Assembly (NCBI GenBank): GCA_002401495.1
Contig: NVTG01000044.1
Coordinates: forward strand, 1 to 9,000
From: Candidatus Kaiserbacteria bacterium
GTDB taxonomy: Bacteria; Patescibacteria; Paceibacteria; UBA9973; UBA2100
DNA length: 9,000 nucleotides
Direction: 5' to 3'
Below the pieces are notes generated by a model, which searched no databases, was not told the DNA's origin, and worked only from the letters and a program-made list of their open reading frames with translations. Positions 1 to 6,651 of this stretch are shown piece by piece. The stretch's first letter is position 1, and every line of letters starts with the position of its first letter. The position numbers were made by a program, and so were the translations under genes.

Positions 1-15
1 TAAAGTATTAATTCT

Positions 16-21
16 TAAAAT
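16..21 (+). promoter_or_regulatory. -10-like hexamer just upstream of the first gene
   Basis: TAAAAT matches five of six bases of the bacterial -10 consensus and ends six bases before the ATG at 28. If used, transcription would begin on or next to the start codon, giving a leaderless mRNA. The matching -35 would lie outside the window, so this rests on the hexamer and on similar spacing at the genes starting at 1766 and 5322. A+T-rich sequence makes chance matches common. Confidence 0.25.
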
Positions 22-27
22 AATTTT

Positions 28-960
28 ATGAAAGTAACACCAAAAGATTTCTTCCTATGGGCTGGAGCAATGTTTGCTCTATACTTCTCCGTTGGAAGCT
101 TTATGGCTCTAATGTTTGAATACATTGACCGACTAGTTGGAAATTCAGCTGTAATTGGAGCTGATCCATATTCAGGTGGAATGACCTTTGCTATAGCTAG
201 TTTAATAGTACTGTTCCCAGTATATATCGTACTTACACGTATTCTTCAAAAGGATATACGTCGTGATTCAGATAAGAAGGAATTATGGGTACGTCGTTGG
301 CTTATCATCCTAACCATCTTTGGTGCAGGAGTTGGTTTAATCATCGACCTTATCGTTCTAATTAACACATTCTTAGGAGGTGAGGCACTTACCGCTGCAT
401 TCCTACTTAAGATACTAACCGTATTTGTTCTCTTTGGTGGTGTTTTCTACTACTACATACAAGACGTTCGTGGTGTATGGGAGCGGAATGAGGCAAAATC
501 TAAGAAAATTGGTTTTGCAGTCTCTGCAATTCTTGCAGTTTCAATCGTTGCCGGCTTCTTTATCATGGGATCTCCTCAAACTCAGAGAGAGCTTCGCTTT
601 GACGCTCAACGTATTGAGAACCTACGAATGATTCAAAATGAAGTTACTTCATATTACCGAACCGCTGAAAAGCTTCCCAGCTCTCTTGAGACTCTTAAAG
701 ATCCATTGGTTGGTAGTTATATCGAAAACGATCCAGAAACTGGAGATGCTTACGAATATACAGTTACAGGAGCGTTAACTTTTGAGCTTTGTGCAACCTT
801 TAATCTTCCTCTTACAGAAGTGGGTGCTGGCACTGTCAGCCAAGGAGATTGGAGAATAAAAGAACTACAAAGAACTGCTCAAGATTGGGCACACGATGCA
901 GGACGTGCTTGTTTTGAAAGGGAAGTTGATCCAGATAGGTTAAAGCCAACGTTGCGTTAA
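28..960 (+). CDS. DUF5671-like multi-pass membrane protein with pilin-like C-terminal domain
   Basis: A 310-residue integral membrane protein of unknown function. Five hydrophobic segments are visible at about residues 8-31, 53-72, 90-113, 121-143 and 161-180, separated by short basic loops such as KDIRR and KKELWVRR. The first four resemble the DUF5671 domain common in Patescibacteria (recalled, not searched). After the last segment a soluble part of about 130 residues begins RFDAQRIENLRMIQ and contains KLPSSLETL and DPETGDAYEY, ending in FELCATF. That pattern resembles the C-terminal part of type II secretion pseudopilins and type IV pilins, where a DP-x-TG-x-x-Y motif is usual. The start is fixed by an in-frame TAA at 16-18. 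The stop lies 17 bases before the next gene, also a membrane protein, suggesting co-transcription. The domain reading is fairly secure; the function is not known. Confidence 0.8.
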   Translation: MKVTPKDFFLWAGAMFALYFSVGSFMALMFEYIDRLVGNSAVIGADPYSGGMTFAIASLIVLFPVYIVLTRILQKDIRRDSDKKELWVRRWLIILTIFGAGVGLIIDLIVLINTFLGGEALTAAFLLKILTVFVLFGGVFYYYIQDVRGVWERNEAKSKKIGFAVSAILAVSIVAGFFIMGSPQTQRELRFDAQRIENLRMIQNEVTSYYRTAEKLPSSLETLKDPLVGSYIENDPETGDAYEYTVTGALTFELCATFNLPLTEVGAGTVSQGDWRIKELQRTAQDWAHDAGRACFEREVDPDRLKPTLR

Positions 961-977
961 CTACTGCCTTATATCTC

Positions 978-1718
978 ATGATCCCTTACGTAACTATTGC
1001 AACCGTCGGCTTCGTAGCTATATTCTTTTTTATAGCTCTGAAGCTTATTGGTAATCTGGTTTTCGAAAAACCTACTACATGGGTAAGGACTGCTGCTATA
1101 ACAATTCTATCCATGGCAACTATTAGCGCCCTTATGGCCATTAGTGGAGTATCTGTTCCTCTTTTGGGAATAATTGGCTTTCTTATAATGCCAGTCTTTT
1201 CTATAGCTGTTTTTACCTACTTCCTCGTTCCTTCAGCGAGAAAAAGGAAATCTCTCATTATGGGTGTTTTGGGAACACTAGCTCTACTTTTTCTGATAAT
1301 GACCCTAGTCATTATAAAAACTTTTTTGTTTAACGTATACGTTGTTAAAGGAAATTCTATGTCTCCTGTAATTTCAGATGGAGACACTATAATTATTAGT
1401 AAGATTGTAAAACCAAAACCTGAGGATGTGGTCGTATTTAAGTTCCCAGAAGATATCAATAGATTTCATGTTCAGAGGGTTATAGGAGTGCCAGGAGAAG
1501 AACTTGTTTTTGATGGTTGGTATGTGAACGTGGCTAACAGAGACGCAAAGTATAGACTCTCAGATTCACGAGAAAATGCTGGAGATAGGTACACGATATT
1601 TTTAGAAGATAATGAATACTACGTCTTGGGAGATAACTTTGAGGCCAGTCATACATATGAAAGTCCCATTCATAAAATATTTATAGAAGGTGTTGTTATC
1701 TTCGGAGAGGCTAAATAG
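978..1718 (+). CDS. Signal peptidase I (S26) homologue with degenerate catalytic site
   Basis: A 246-residue membrane protein whose C-terminal half is a type I signal peptidase fold. Four hydrophobic segments (about 3-27, 38-56, 62-83, 93-114) precede it, more than the one or two of classical enzymes. The nucleophile box is GNSMSP with Ser127, followed by DGDTIII, DVVVFKFP, and RVIGVPGE. In family members the general-base Lys directly precedes RVIG/RIIG (HYVKRIIG in B. subtilis SipS); here the residue is Gln166 (codon cag 1473-1475), with His164 two residues earlier. The C-terminal box GDNFEASHTYES keeps GDN and Ser but has Thr and Glu where GDNRxxSxDSR has Asp and Arg. Family membership is clear; whether it is an active peptidase, uses His164 instead, or is a pseudoenzyme cannot be decided here. 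It probably shares a transcript with the gene ending at 960. Confidence 0.85.
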   Translation: MIPYVTIATVGFVAIFFFIALKLIGNLVFEKPTTWVRTAAITILSMATISALMAISGVSVPLLGIIGFLIMPVFSIAVFTYFLVPSARKRKSLIMGVLGTLALLFLIMTLVIIKTFLFNVYVVKGNSMSPVISDGDTIIISKIVKPKPEDVVVFKFPEDINRFHVQRVIGVPGEELVFDGWYVNVANRDAKYRLSDSRENAGDRYTIFLEDNEYYVLGDNFEASHTYESPIHKIFIEGVVIFGEAK

Positions 1719-1728
1719 ACCTATATTA

Positions 1729-1757
1729 TTGGTGAGCTCAGAACATAGTGCTATTAT
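1729..1757 (+). promoter_or_regulatory. Possible promoter for leuS, leaderless-type spacing
   Basis: TATTAT at 1752-1757 matches five of six -10 bases. A weak -35, TTGGTG at 1729-1734, lies exactly 17 bases upstream. The hexamer ends eight bases before the ATG at 1766, so the predicted start of transcription would be within a base or two of the start codon. The -35 is poor (three of six), so confidence is low; read-through from the signal peptidase gene is the alternative. Confidence 0.3.
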
Positions 1758-1765
1758 GTACATTC

Positions 1766-4114
1766 ATGAAAAAGTTCGACCATACAAAGATTGAAAAGAA
1801 ATGGCAAGAGAAATGGCAGAGTGAAGGTATATACAAAACCGATTCGGACTCTACTAAACCAAAGTCCTATGTACTTGATATGTTCCCGTACCCTTCAGGT
1901 GAAGGTCTTCACGTAGGTCACCCAAAAGGATACATCGCAACAGATGTATACTCTCGTTTTAAAAAAATGTCAGGATATGAGGTTCTTCACCCAATGGGGT
2001 GGGACGCTTTTGGGTTACCGGCTGAAAACTATGCGATAAAAAACAAAGTGCATCCAAGAGTTGCCGTTGAAAAGAATATAAATACTTTTAAAGGACAACT
2101 TGGTAACCTTGGCTTTAACTACGACTGGGACCGGGAAATTAATACAACTGATCCTGAATACTATAAATGGACTCAATGGATTTTCCTTCAGCTATTTAAA
2201 AAAGGATTGGCGTTCGAATCAAACGAACCAATTAACTGGTGTCCTAGTTGCCAGACAGGACTTGCCAACGAAGACCTAGAAAGTGATGGAACGTGTGAAC
2301 GATGTGGTTCTGTTGTTACTAAGAAGCCTATGCGTCAGTGGGTGCTTCGTATTACAGACTATGCGGATAGACTTTTGAACGATCTTTCTCTTTTGAAGAA
2401 ATGGCCTGAGCATATTAAGGAATCCCAAAGAAACTGGATAGGGAAAAGTGAAGGGGCTGAAATTGAATTTTCGATTTCAGATTCCGATGAGAAGATAAAA
2501 GTATTCACTACACGCCCTGATACCCTTTTTGGTGCCACATACATGGTACTTTCACCTGAACACGAACTTCTTAAATCCTTAAAGTTTAAGAATGAAGAGG
2601 AAGTGGGGGAATACGTTGTAACTTCTGCAAACAAAAGTGAAATCGATCGACTAGACGCTACTAAAGAAAAAACTGGAGTTGAGCTTAAAGGAGTTAAGGC
2701 AATTAATCCTGCAAACAACGAAGAGATTCCAATCTATATTGCAGATTACGTATTAGCACACTACGGAACAGGAGCAATTATGGCAGTTCCAGCACACGAC
2801 GAAAGGGATTATGAGTTTGCGAATAAGTTCGGTATTGAAAACCGTACTGTTGTTGATGAAGGTACTAACAATCTAATTGATTCTGGTGACTTCACCGGAA
2901 TGGATTCAGAAGAGGCCAAAGTTAAAATAACCGAATCAGTTGGTGGAAAAATGACAAGTACCTATCGATTGAACGATTGGGTGTTTTCTAGACAACGATA
3001 CTGGGGTGAACCAATCCCCATTATTCACTGTGAAAAATGTGGGCCGGTTGCCGTACCTGAATCTAATCTTCCAGTGCTTCTTCCTGAGGTTGAAAACTAT
3101 GAGCCTTCAGGAAATGGAGAATCACCACTTGCCAGTATTGAAGAATGGGTGAACACAACGTGTCCAGAATGTGACGGACCTGGAAAGCGAGAAACTAACA
3201 CTATGCCTCAGTGGGCAGGGTCTTCTTGGTACTACCTACGTTTTATCGACCCTAAGAATAACGAAGTATTCATAGATCCCACAAAAGAAAAGAAATGGAT
3301 GCCAGTGGATGTTTACGTTGGAGGAGACCACGCAGTGCGCCACTTAATCTACGCTCGGTTCTGGCATAAGTTCTTGTTTGATTTAGGAGTGGTGAGTACT
3401 GAAGAGCCATTTGAGCGACTAGAGTTTCTTGGATTCATTTTGGCTGAAGACGGAAGAAAGATGAGTAAACGCTGGGGCAACGTAATTAACCCAGATGAGA
3501 TTGTAAAAACAAATGGAGCTGATGCACTGCGAGTATACGAAATGTTTATGAGTCCTTTTGAAAATACTACAGCGTGGAGTACAGATGGCCTTGTTGGCGC
3601 CCAGCGCTTCCTTGAGAGGGTTTGGAAGTTACAAGACTCACTTACTGATACTTCTAATGAAGATACGTCTCGTGAGCTTCACAAGACAATTAAAAAGGTT
3701 GGTGAGGATATTGAAGGATTTAAGTTCAACACTGCAATCGCACAGATGATGATTTTCTTAAACGTAGCTTCAAAAGGGATTACGAAAGATGAATACAGAA
3801 CATTCCTACAATTACTCTCACCGTTTGCACCACACTTAACTGAAGAACTCTGGAGAGAAGTGTTGGGAAATGAAGACTCCATACATATAGCAGAGTGGCC
3901 TAAATATGATGAGGGTAAATTGATTGAAGATAATGTGACTATTGCAGTTCAGATATCTGGAAAAGTACGAGGAGATGTTGAGGTTTCCATACATTCATCA
4001 GAAGAAGAAGTGATGGCTGAAGTTCAAAAACGCGAAAAACTTACTAAGTGGATTGAGGGAGAACCTAAAAGGGTAGTGTTTGTTAAAAACAGGTTGATAA
4101 ACTTGGTTTTCTAG
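1766..4114 (+). CDS. leuS: Leucyl-tRNA synthetase
   Basis: Class Ia aminoacyl-tRNA synthetase charging tRNA-Leu with leucine in the cytoplasm; 782 residues, somewhat short of the usual 800-870 but complete. In order: ATP-binding HIGH motif as HVGH at 49-52; a zinc ribbon with CPSC (159-162) and CERC (177-180); the CP1 editing domain with TTRPDT (248-253), GTGAIMAVPA (334-343) and HDERD (344-348), so post-transfer editing looks retained; SRQRYWGEPIP (408-418); a second Cys pair set CEKC/CPEC (422-425, 466-469); signature KMSKR (565-569), where the last Ser of KMSKS is Arg; anticodon-binding helices with LLSPFAPHLTEELW (683-696); and a C-terminal SGKVRG domain. I chose ATG 1766, reading MKKFDH, over the in-frame GTG 1748, because the six extra residues resemble nothing in the family. 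It ends in tandem in-frame stops TAG TAA (4112-4117). Confidence 0.97.
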   Translation: MKKFDHTKIEKKWQEKWQSEGIYKTDSDSTKPKSYVLDMFPYPSGEGLHVGHPKGYIATDVYSRFKKMSGYEVLHPMGWDAFGLPAENYAIKNKVHPRVAVEKNINTFKGQLGNLGFNYDWDREINTTDPEYYKWTQWIFLQLFKKGLAFESNEPINWCPSCQTGLANEDLESDGTCERCGSVVTKKPMRQWVLRITDYADRLLNDLSLLKKWPEHIKESQRNWIGKSEGAEIEFSISDSDEKIKVFTTRPDTLFGATYMVLSPEHELLKSLKFKNEEEVGEYVVTSANKSEIDRLDATKEKTGVELKGVKAINPANNEEIPIYIADYVLAHYGTGAIMAVPAHDERDYEFANKFGIENRTVVDEGTNNLIDSGDFTGMDSEEAKVKITESVGGKMTSTYRLNDWVFSRQRYWGEPIPIIHCEKCGPVAVPESNLPVLLPEVENYEPSGNGESPLASIEEWVNTTCPECDGPGKRETNTMPQWAGSSWYYLRFIDPKNNEVFIDPTKEKKWMPVDVYVGGDHAVRHLIYARFWHKFLFDLGVVSTEEPFERLEFLGFILAEDGRKMSKRWGNVINPDEIVKTNGADALRVYEMFMSPFENTTAWSTDGLVGAQRFLERVWKLQDSLTDTSNEDTSRELHKTIKKVGEDIEGFKFNTAIAQMMIFLNVASKGITKDEYRTFLQLLSPFAPHLTEELWREVLGNEDSIHIAEWPKYDEGKLIEDNVTIAVQISGKVRGDVEVSIHSSEEEVMAEVQKREKLTKWIEGEPKRVVFVKNRLINLVF

Positions 4115-4119
4115 TAAAC
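4106..4119 (+). repeat. 14-bp near-palindrome at the leuS stop codon (copy 1 of 3)
   Basis: GTTTTCTAGTAAAC: six of seven mirrored positions pair, centred on CTAG that contains the stop codon. It fits the consensus GTTNNCTAGTWAAC shared with the ends of mltG and mnmA. It lies three bases upstream of the TTGACA at 4122, so an operator role is conceivable, but a tandem-stop coincidence is also possible. Confidence 0.45.
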
Positions 4120-4121
4120 TG

Positions 4122-4151
4122 TTGACATATATAGAAGAATGTGGTTATATA
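4122..4151 (+). promoter_or_regulatory. Candidate promoter for the sigma-4/HARE gene
   Basis: A perfect -35 TTGACA (4122-4127) is followed, after 18 bases, by TATATA (4146-4151), which matches the first four -10 bases. Predicted transcription start is near 4158, giving a leader of about 70 nt before the ATG at 4227. It is the best-looking -35 in the window and stands in a non-coding gap right after leuS. Confidence 0.5.
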
Positions 4152-4152
4152 C

Positions 4153-4176
4153 CTCTGCGTAGAAGTTTTACCAGAG
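4153..4176 (+). other. Hairpin-forming inverted repeat at the predicted transcript start
   Basis: CTCTG (4153-4157) pairs with CAGAG (4172-4176), and inside, past one bulged C, GTA (4159-4161) pairs with TAC (4169-4171), leaving a seven-base loop. No T-run follows, so it is not a convincing terminator for leuS. Its left arm overlaps the predicted transcription start of the TTGACA promoter, so it could act as a DNA-level operator or, for read-through mRNA from leuS, an RNA fold. Confidence 0.3.
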
Positions 4177-4179
4177 TAT

Positions 4180-4208
4180 TTGACGTTAAGCCAATTCTGT
4201 GATAAAAC
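4180..4208 (+). promoter_or_regulatory. Second, weaker candidate promoter for the sigma-4/HARE gene
   Basis: TTGACG (4180-4185, five of six) and TAAAAC (4203-4208, four of six) are separated by 17 bases, predicting a start near 4215 and a leader of only about a dozen bases. It lies downstream of the TTGACA promoter in tandem. Individually weak; the ideal spacing is the argument for it. Confidence 0.3.
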
Positions 4209-4226
4209 TGTTCTACCAATTCAAAT

Positions 4227-5264
4227 ATGACAAATATACGAATTACATTTAAACCTAAACAAGTAGCCTCACGTCTAGTGAGCGTTATTGAAAACGACCG
4301 AGCACAAGACGTTCTTAAACGTCGCTACGGTCTTGCAACTAATACTTCAGTGGAAACACTTGAGTCTGTTGGTCAATCATATGGTATTACCAGAGAGCGT
4401 GTACGACAGATTGAGAACCACGCTATAAAGGCTATTCAGAAATCAGACCAATACCGTGAGTTTGCTGGGTCTTTTAAGGAGCTTTCTGATGCAATTGATA
4501 CCCTTGGTGGAATTGCACCACAAGGAGAATTCCTTTCAACTCTGGCTAAAAGCCAAACTGATCAAAACCACCTTCTTTTCCTACTAACAGTAGGTGAGGG
4601 CTTTAACAAACGAAAAGAAGGAGGAGATTACGTACATCATTGGTACATGGATGAAGCTCACGCTAAAAGCGTACGAGATGCCATTTCTAGCCTACACTCA
4701 ACTCTTACAAACGAAATCGTACTTCCAGAGGATGAAATAGTTTCTCAGTACCAAGAAGAGCTTTTAAAAGCAAAAATTACTCAAGAAGATTCAGAAAAGA
4801 TTCTAAGATGGCTTTCCATCTCAAAGAAAATTGCACGAAACCCTCTTGGAGAGTGGGGACGATCAACTTCACCTTCAGTTCGTGTTAAGGGAATGCGAGA
4901 CTTTGCATACCTAACACTTAAACGAAATGGATCTCCACTACACTTTTCAGAAGTAGCTGCTCAAGTTGAAAGCCTGTTCGGCCGAAAAGCACACGTTGCT
5001 ACAACTCATAATGAATTAATTAAAGACGCACGCTTTGTACTAGTAGGAAGAGGGCTTTATGCACTTTCCGAATGGGGATACTCAAAAGGTGTAGTTAAGG
5101 ATGTAATCAGAGAACTTCTTGAGAAGAACGGATCAATGACACGAAAAGATATAATCGATATGGTAAAGAGAGAACGTTATGTTAAGGACAATACCATTAC
5201 GGTAAACCTTCAAGACACTGACACCTTCACTCATCAAGAGGACGACACCTACTCACTAGTATAA
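4227..5264 (+). CDS. Sigma-70 region 4-like / HARE-HTH DNA-binding protein
   Basis: A 345-residue soluble protein, probably a transcription-associated regulator. Residues about 26-70 are a sigma-70 region 4 type helix-turn-helix: VLKRRYGL, then TLESVGQSYGITRERVRQIE, nearly identical in pattern to region 4.2 of housekeeping sigma factors. There is no region 2, so by itself it cannot melt a promoter as a normal sigma does. A middle part (75-215) is mostly helical with no recognised motif. Residues about 223-288 match a HARE-HTH (the domain of the RNA polymerase delta subunit): KRNGSPLHFSEVAAQV followed by DARFVLVGRGLYALSEWG. The last 55 residues look like a second winged helix (VVKDVIRELLEKNGSMTRKD). 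Two candidate promoters precede it and a strong terminator overlaps its stop codon, so it appears to be a one-gene unit. The domain calls are solid; the target genes are unknown. Confidence 0.88.
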   Translation: MTNIRITFKPKQVASRLVSVIENDRAQDVLKRRYGLATNTSVETLESVGQSYGITRERVRQIENHAIKAIQKSDQYREFAGSFKELSDAIDTLGGIAPQGEFLSTLAKSQTDQNHLLFLLTVGEGFNKRKEGGDYVHHWYMDEAHAKSVRDAISSLHSTLTNEIVLPEDEIVSQYQEELLKAKITQEDSEKILRWLSISKKIARNPLGEWGRSTSPSVRVKGMRDFAYLTLKRNGSPLHFSEVAAQVESLFGRKAHVATTHNELIKDARFVLVGRGLYALSEWGYSKGVVKDVIRELLEKNGSMTRKDIIDMVKRERYVKDNTITVNLQDTDTFTHQEDDTYSLV

Positions 5265-5296
5265 ACAAAAAACCGGTACAGACCGGTTTTTTGTTT
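5263..5296 (+). terminator. Strong intrinsic terminator after the sigma-4/HARE gene
   Basis: A perfect 15-bp stem: AAACAAAAAACCGGT (5263-5277) pairs with ACCGGTTTTTTGTTT (5282-5296) around an ACAG loop, with a CCGG core and T6 on the 3' side. The first two stem bases belong to the TAA stop codon. The A-tract on the left makes it symmetric, so it could also stop transcription from the opposite strand, although no minus-strand gene is visible nearby. Confidence 0.93.
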
Positions 5297-5308
5297 GCAA
5301 TAGTAATG

Positions 5309-5314
5309 TATTAT
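5309..5314 (+). promoter_or_regulatory. -10-like hexamer upstream of the gene at 5322
   Basis: TATTAT (five of six) preceded directly by TG, ending seven bases before the ATG at 5322. Because a strong terminator lies just upstream, this gene needs its own promoter. No good -35 is visible, as the region at that distance is the terminator T-tract. Its position predicts a leaderless mRNA. Confidence 0.35.
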
Positions 5315-5321
5315 TAACCCA

Positions 5322-6650
5322 ATGGCATTTTCGCTCAAGTTTACAAAACCTGGTTATTTAGGTCTTCCTTTTTGGCCGTTGGTGTTAGTTTCTTTTGCTC
5401 TTGCAATGTACTACTGGCTTTCAACCGCACCTGAATTATTAAGCGCTGTTCTTCTTTGGATATTTATTTTCTCACCTTTCTTTCTACCACCTCTACTTCT
5501 TGCAATGTTATGGAAAGAATGGCGAGGCTACATTAGGGCCAAATATATTTCAGAGCAAACTCCGATTCTTTTAGAATTTAAAATCCCGCAACATATTTTT
5601 AAAACACCCAGTGCAATGGAACAAGTTTTTGCTGGAATGCATGTTGGTCCAGGAGAGTCTACTTTTATCGCCAGATGGATTACCGGAAAGGTTCGCCCTT
5701 GGTGGTCTTTTGAAATAGTTTCAATAGAAGGAGAGGTTCATCTTTACGCATGGACATGGAAACAGTTCAGAAGTTTGGTAGAGACTCAGTTCTATTCACA
5801 ATATCCAGATTTAGAAATACACGAAGTTGAAAACTATACAGACGGAATTCATTTTGAAAAAGGAAAGAATGTTGTCTTCGGTGCCGAATTTCTTTTGTCT
5901 AAAGATGACGCCTACCCAATACGTACATACATCGATTTAGAGCTGGATAGGGATTCAAAAAAACCAGAACAAATCGTGGATCCAATTTCTAGTGTTTTTG
6001 AAAAATTAAGTGCACTAGGAGATGGCGAACAAATGTGGTTTCAGATATTTATTCGACAAAACAAGGGAGCAACTACCCGTGATGTCTTTTGGTTTGGAAA
6101 GGCAAAAACTTGGCAAAAAGAAGCTGAAGATGAGATCGACAAAATCTACGAAGAAGCTAAACCTAAGAAAAAGGCATCCGTAGATGAAGAGGACGACGGA
6201 TATCCTCAGCTTAAGCCGGCACAAATTAATCAGATTAAGGCATTGGAGCGCAGTATAGATAAGCCAGGGTTTGACGCTGGTATTCGAGGAATATATATAG
6301 CACGTGAAGGAACCTTTGACGGGACAAGGATTGCACCCTTCCTTAGTATGTGGAATTCCTTTAATACAGGGACTTTAAATAAGTTTACCCCGGGAGGTCC
6401 TTGGCACACGTCCACAGACTATCCATGGGAAGATTTCGGAGGAAGAACTTCCGACCGTCACTCAATGGAAGCAGTTGACGCATACCGTAGAAGAAGCTTC
6501 TTCCATGGACCTTATGAACGTCCACGATACGTGCTAACAAGTGAGGAGCTTGCTACAATATTCCACTTCCCATCGGAGGAAGTAAAAGCACCAGGAGTGA
6601 AGCGACTTTCATCAACCAAGAGTGAGCCACCAACTAACCTACCTATTTAA
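5322..6650 (+). CDS. Membrane-anchored protein resembling the N-terminal half of CPR VirB4/HerA-like ATPases
   Basis: A 442-residue protein with two N-terminal transmembrane segments (about 17-35 and 38-63) and a large soluble part. Visible blocks are SFEIVSIEGEVHLYAW (129-144), YPDLEIHEVENY (161-172), DPISSVFEKLSALGDGEQMW (220-239), a charged Lys/Glu/Asp linker (about 255-283), and a tail with LTSEELATIFHFP (425-437). This matches my recollection of the region preceding the ATPase domain in Patescibacterial type IV secretion/HerA-like proteins (a domain I recall as DUF8128, not checked). The usual tail, including the PPxNLP motif (456-461 region in longer relatives; here PPTNLPI ends the protein), is present, but the P-loop ATPase that normally follows is absent. 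There is no sign of a frameshift: mltG starts one base later. It may be a stand-alone partner subunit of an ATPase encoded elsewhere. Function is inferred only. Confidence 0.78.
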   Translation: MAFSLKFTKPGYLGLPFWPLVLVSFALAMYYWLSTAPELLSAVLLWIFIFSPFFLPPLLLAMLWKEWRGYIRAKYISEQTPILLEFKIPQHIFKTPSAMEQVFAGMHVGPGESTFIARWITGKVRPWWSFEIVSIEGEVHLYAWTWKQFRSLVETQFYSQYPDLEIHEVENYTDGIHFEKGKNVVFGAEFLLSKDDAYPIRTYIDLELDRDSKKPEQIVDPISSVFEKLSALGDGEQMWFQIFIRQNKGATTRDVFWFGKAKTWQKEAEDEIDKIYEEAKPKKKASVDEEDDGYPQLKPAQINQIKALERSIDKPGFDAGIRGIYIAREGTFDGTRIAPFLSMWNSFNTGTLNKFTPGGPWHTSTDYPWEDFGGRTSDRHSMEAVDAYRRRSFFHGPYERPRYVLTSEELATIFHFPSEEVKAPGVKRLSSTKSEPPTNLPI

Positions 6651-6651
6651 G

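Noticed and set aside
1217..1459. Open frame on the minus strand inside the signal peptidase gene
   Set aside because: Antisense to well-recognised signal peptidase motifs, with no promoter or family resemblance.
1748..1765. GTG start giving leuS six extra residues
   Set aside because: ATG 1766 gives the typical family N-terminus and fits the -10 hexamer at 1752-1757, which would lie inside the longer reading.
2359..2718. A 119-codon open frame on the minus strand inside leuS
   Set aside because: It lies fully antisense to the CP1 editing domain of LeuRS, has no recognisable motif, and its Ser/Leu-rich composition is what antisense of Glu/Lys-rich coding sequence gives.
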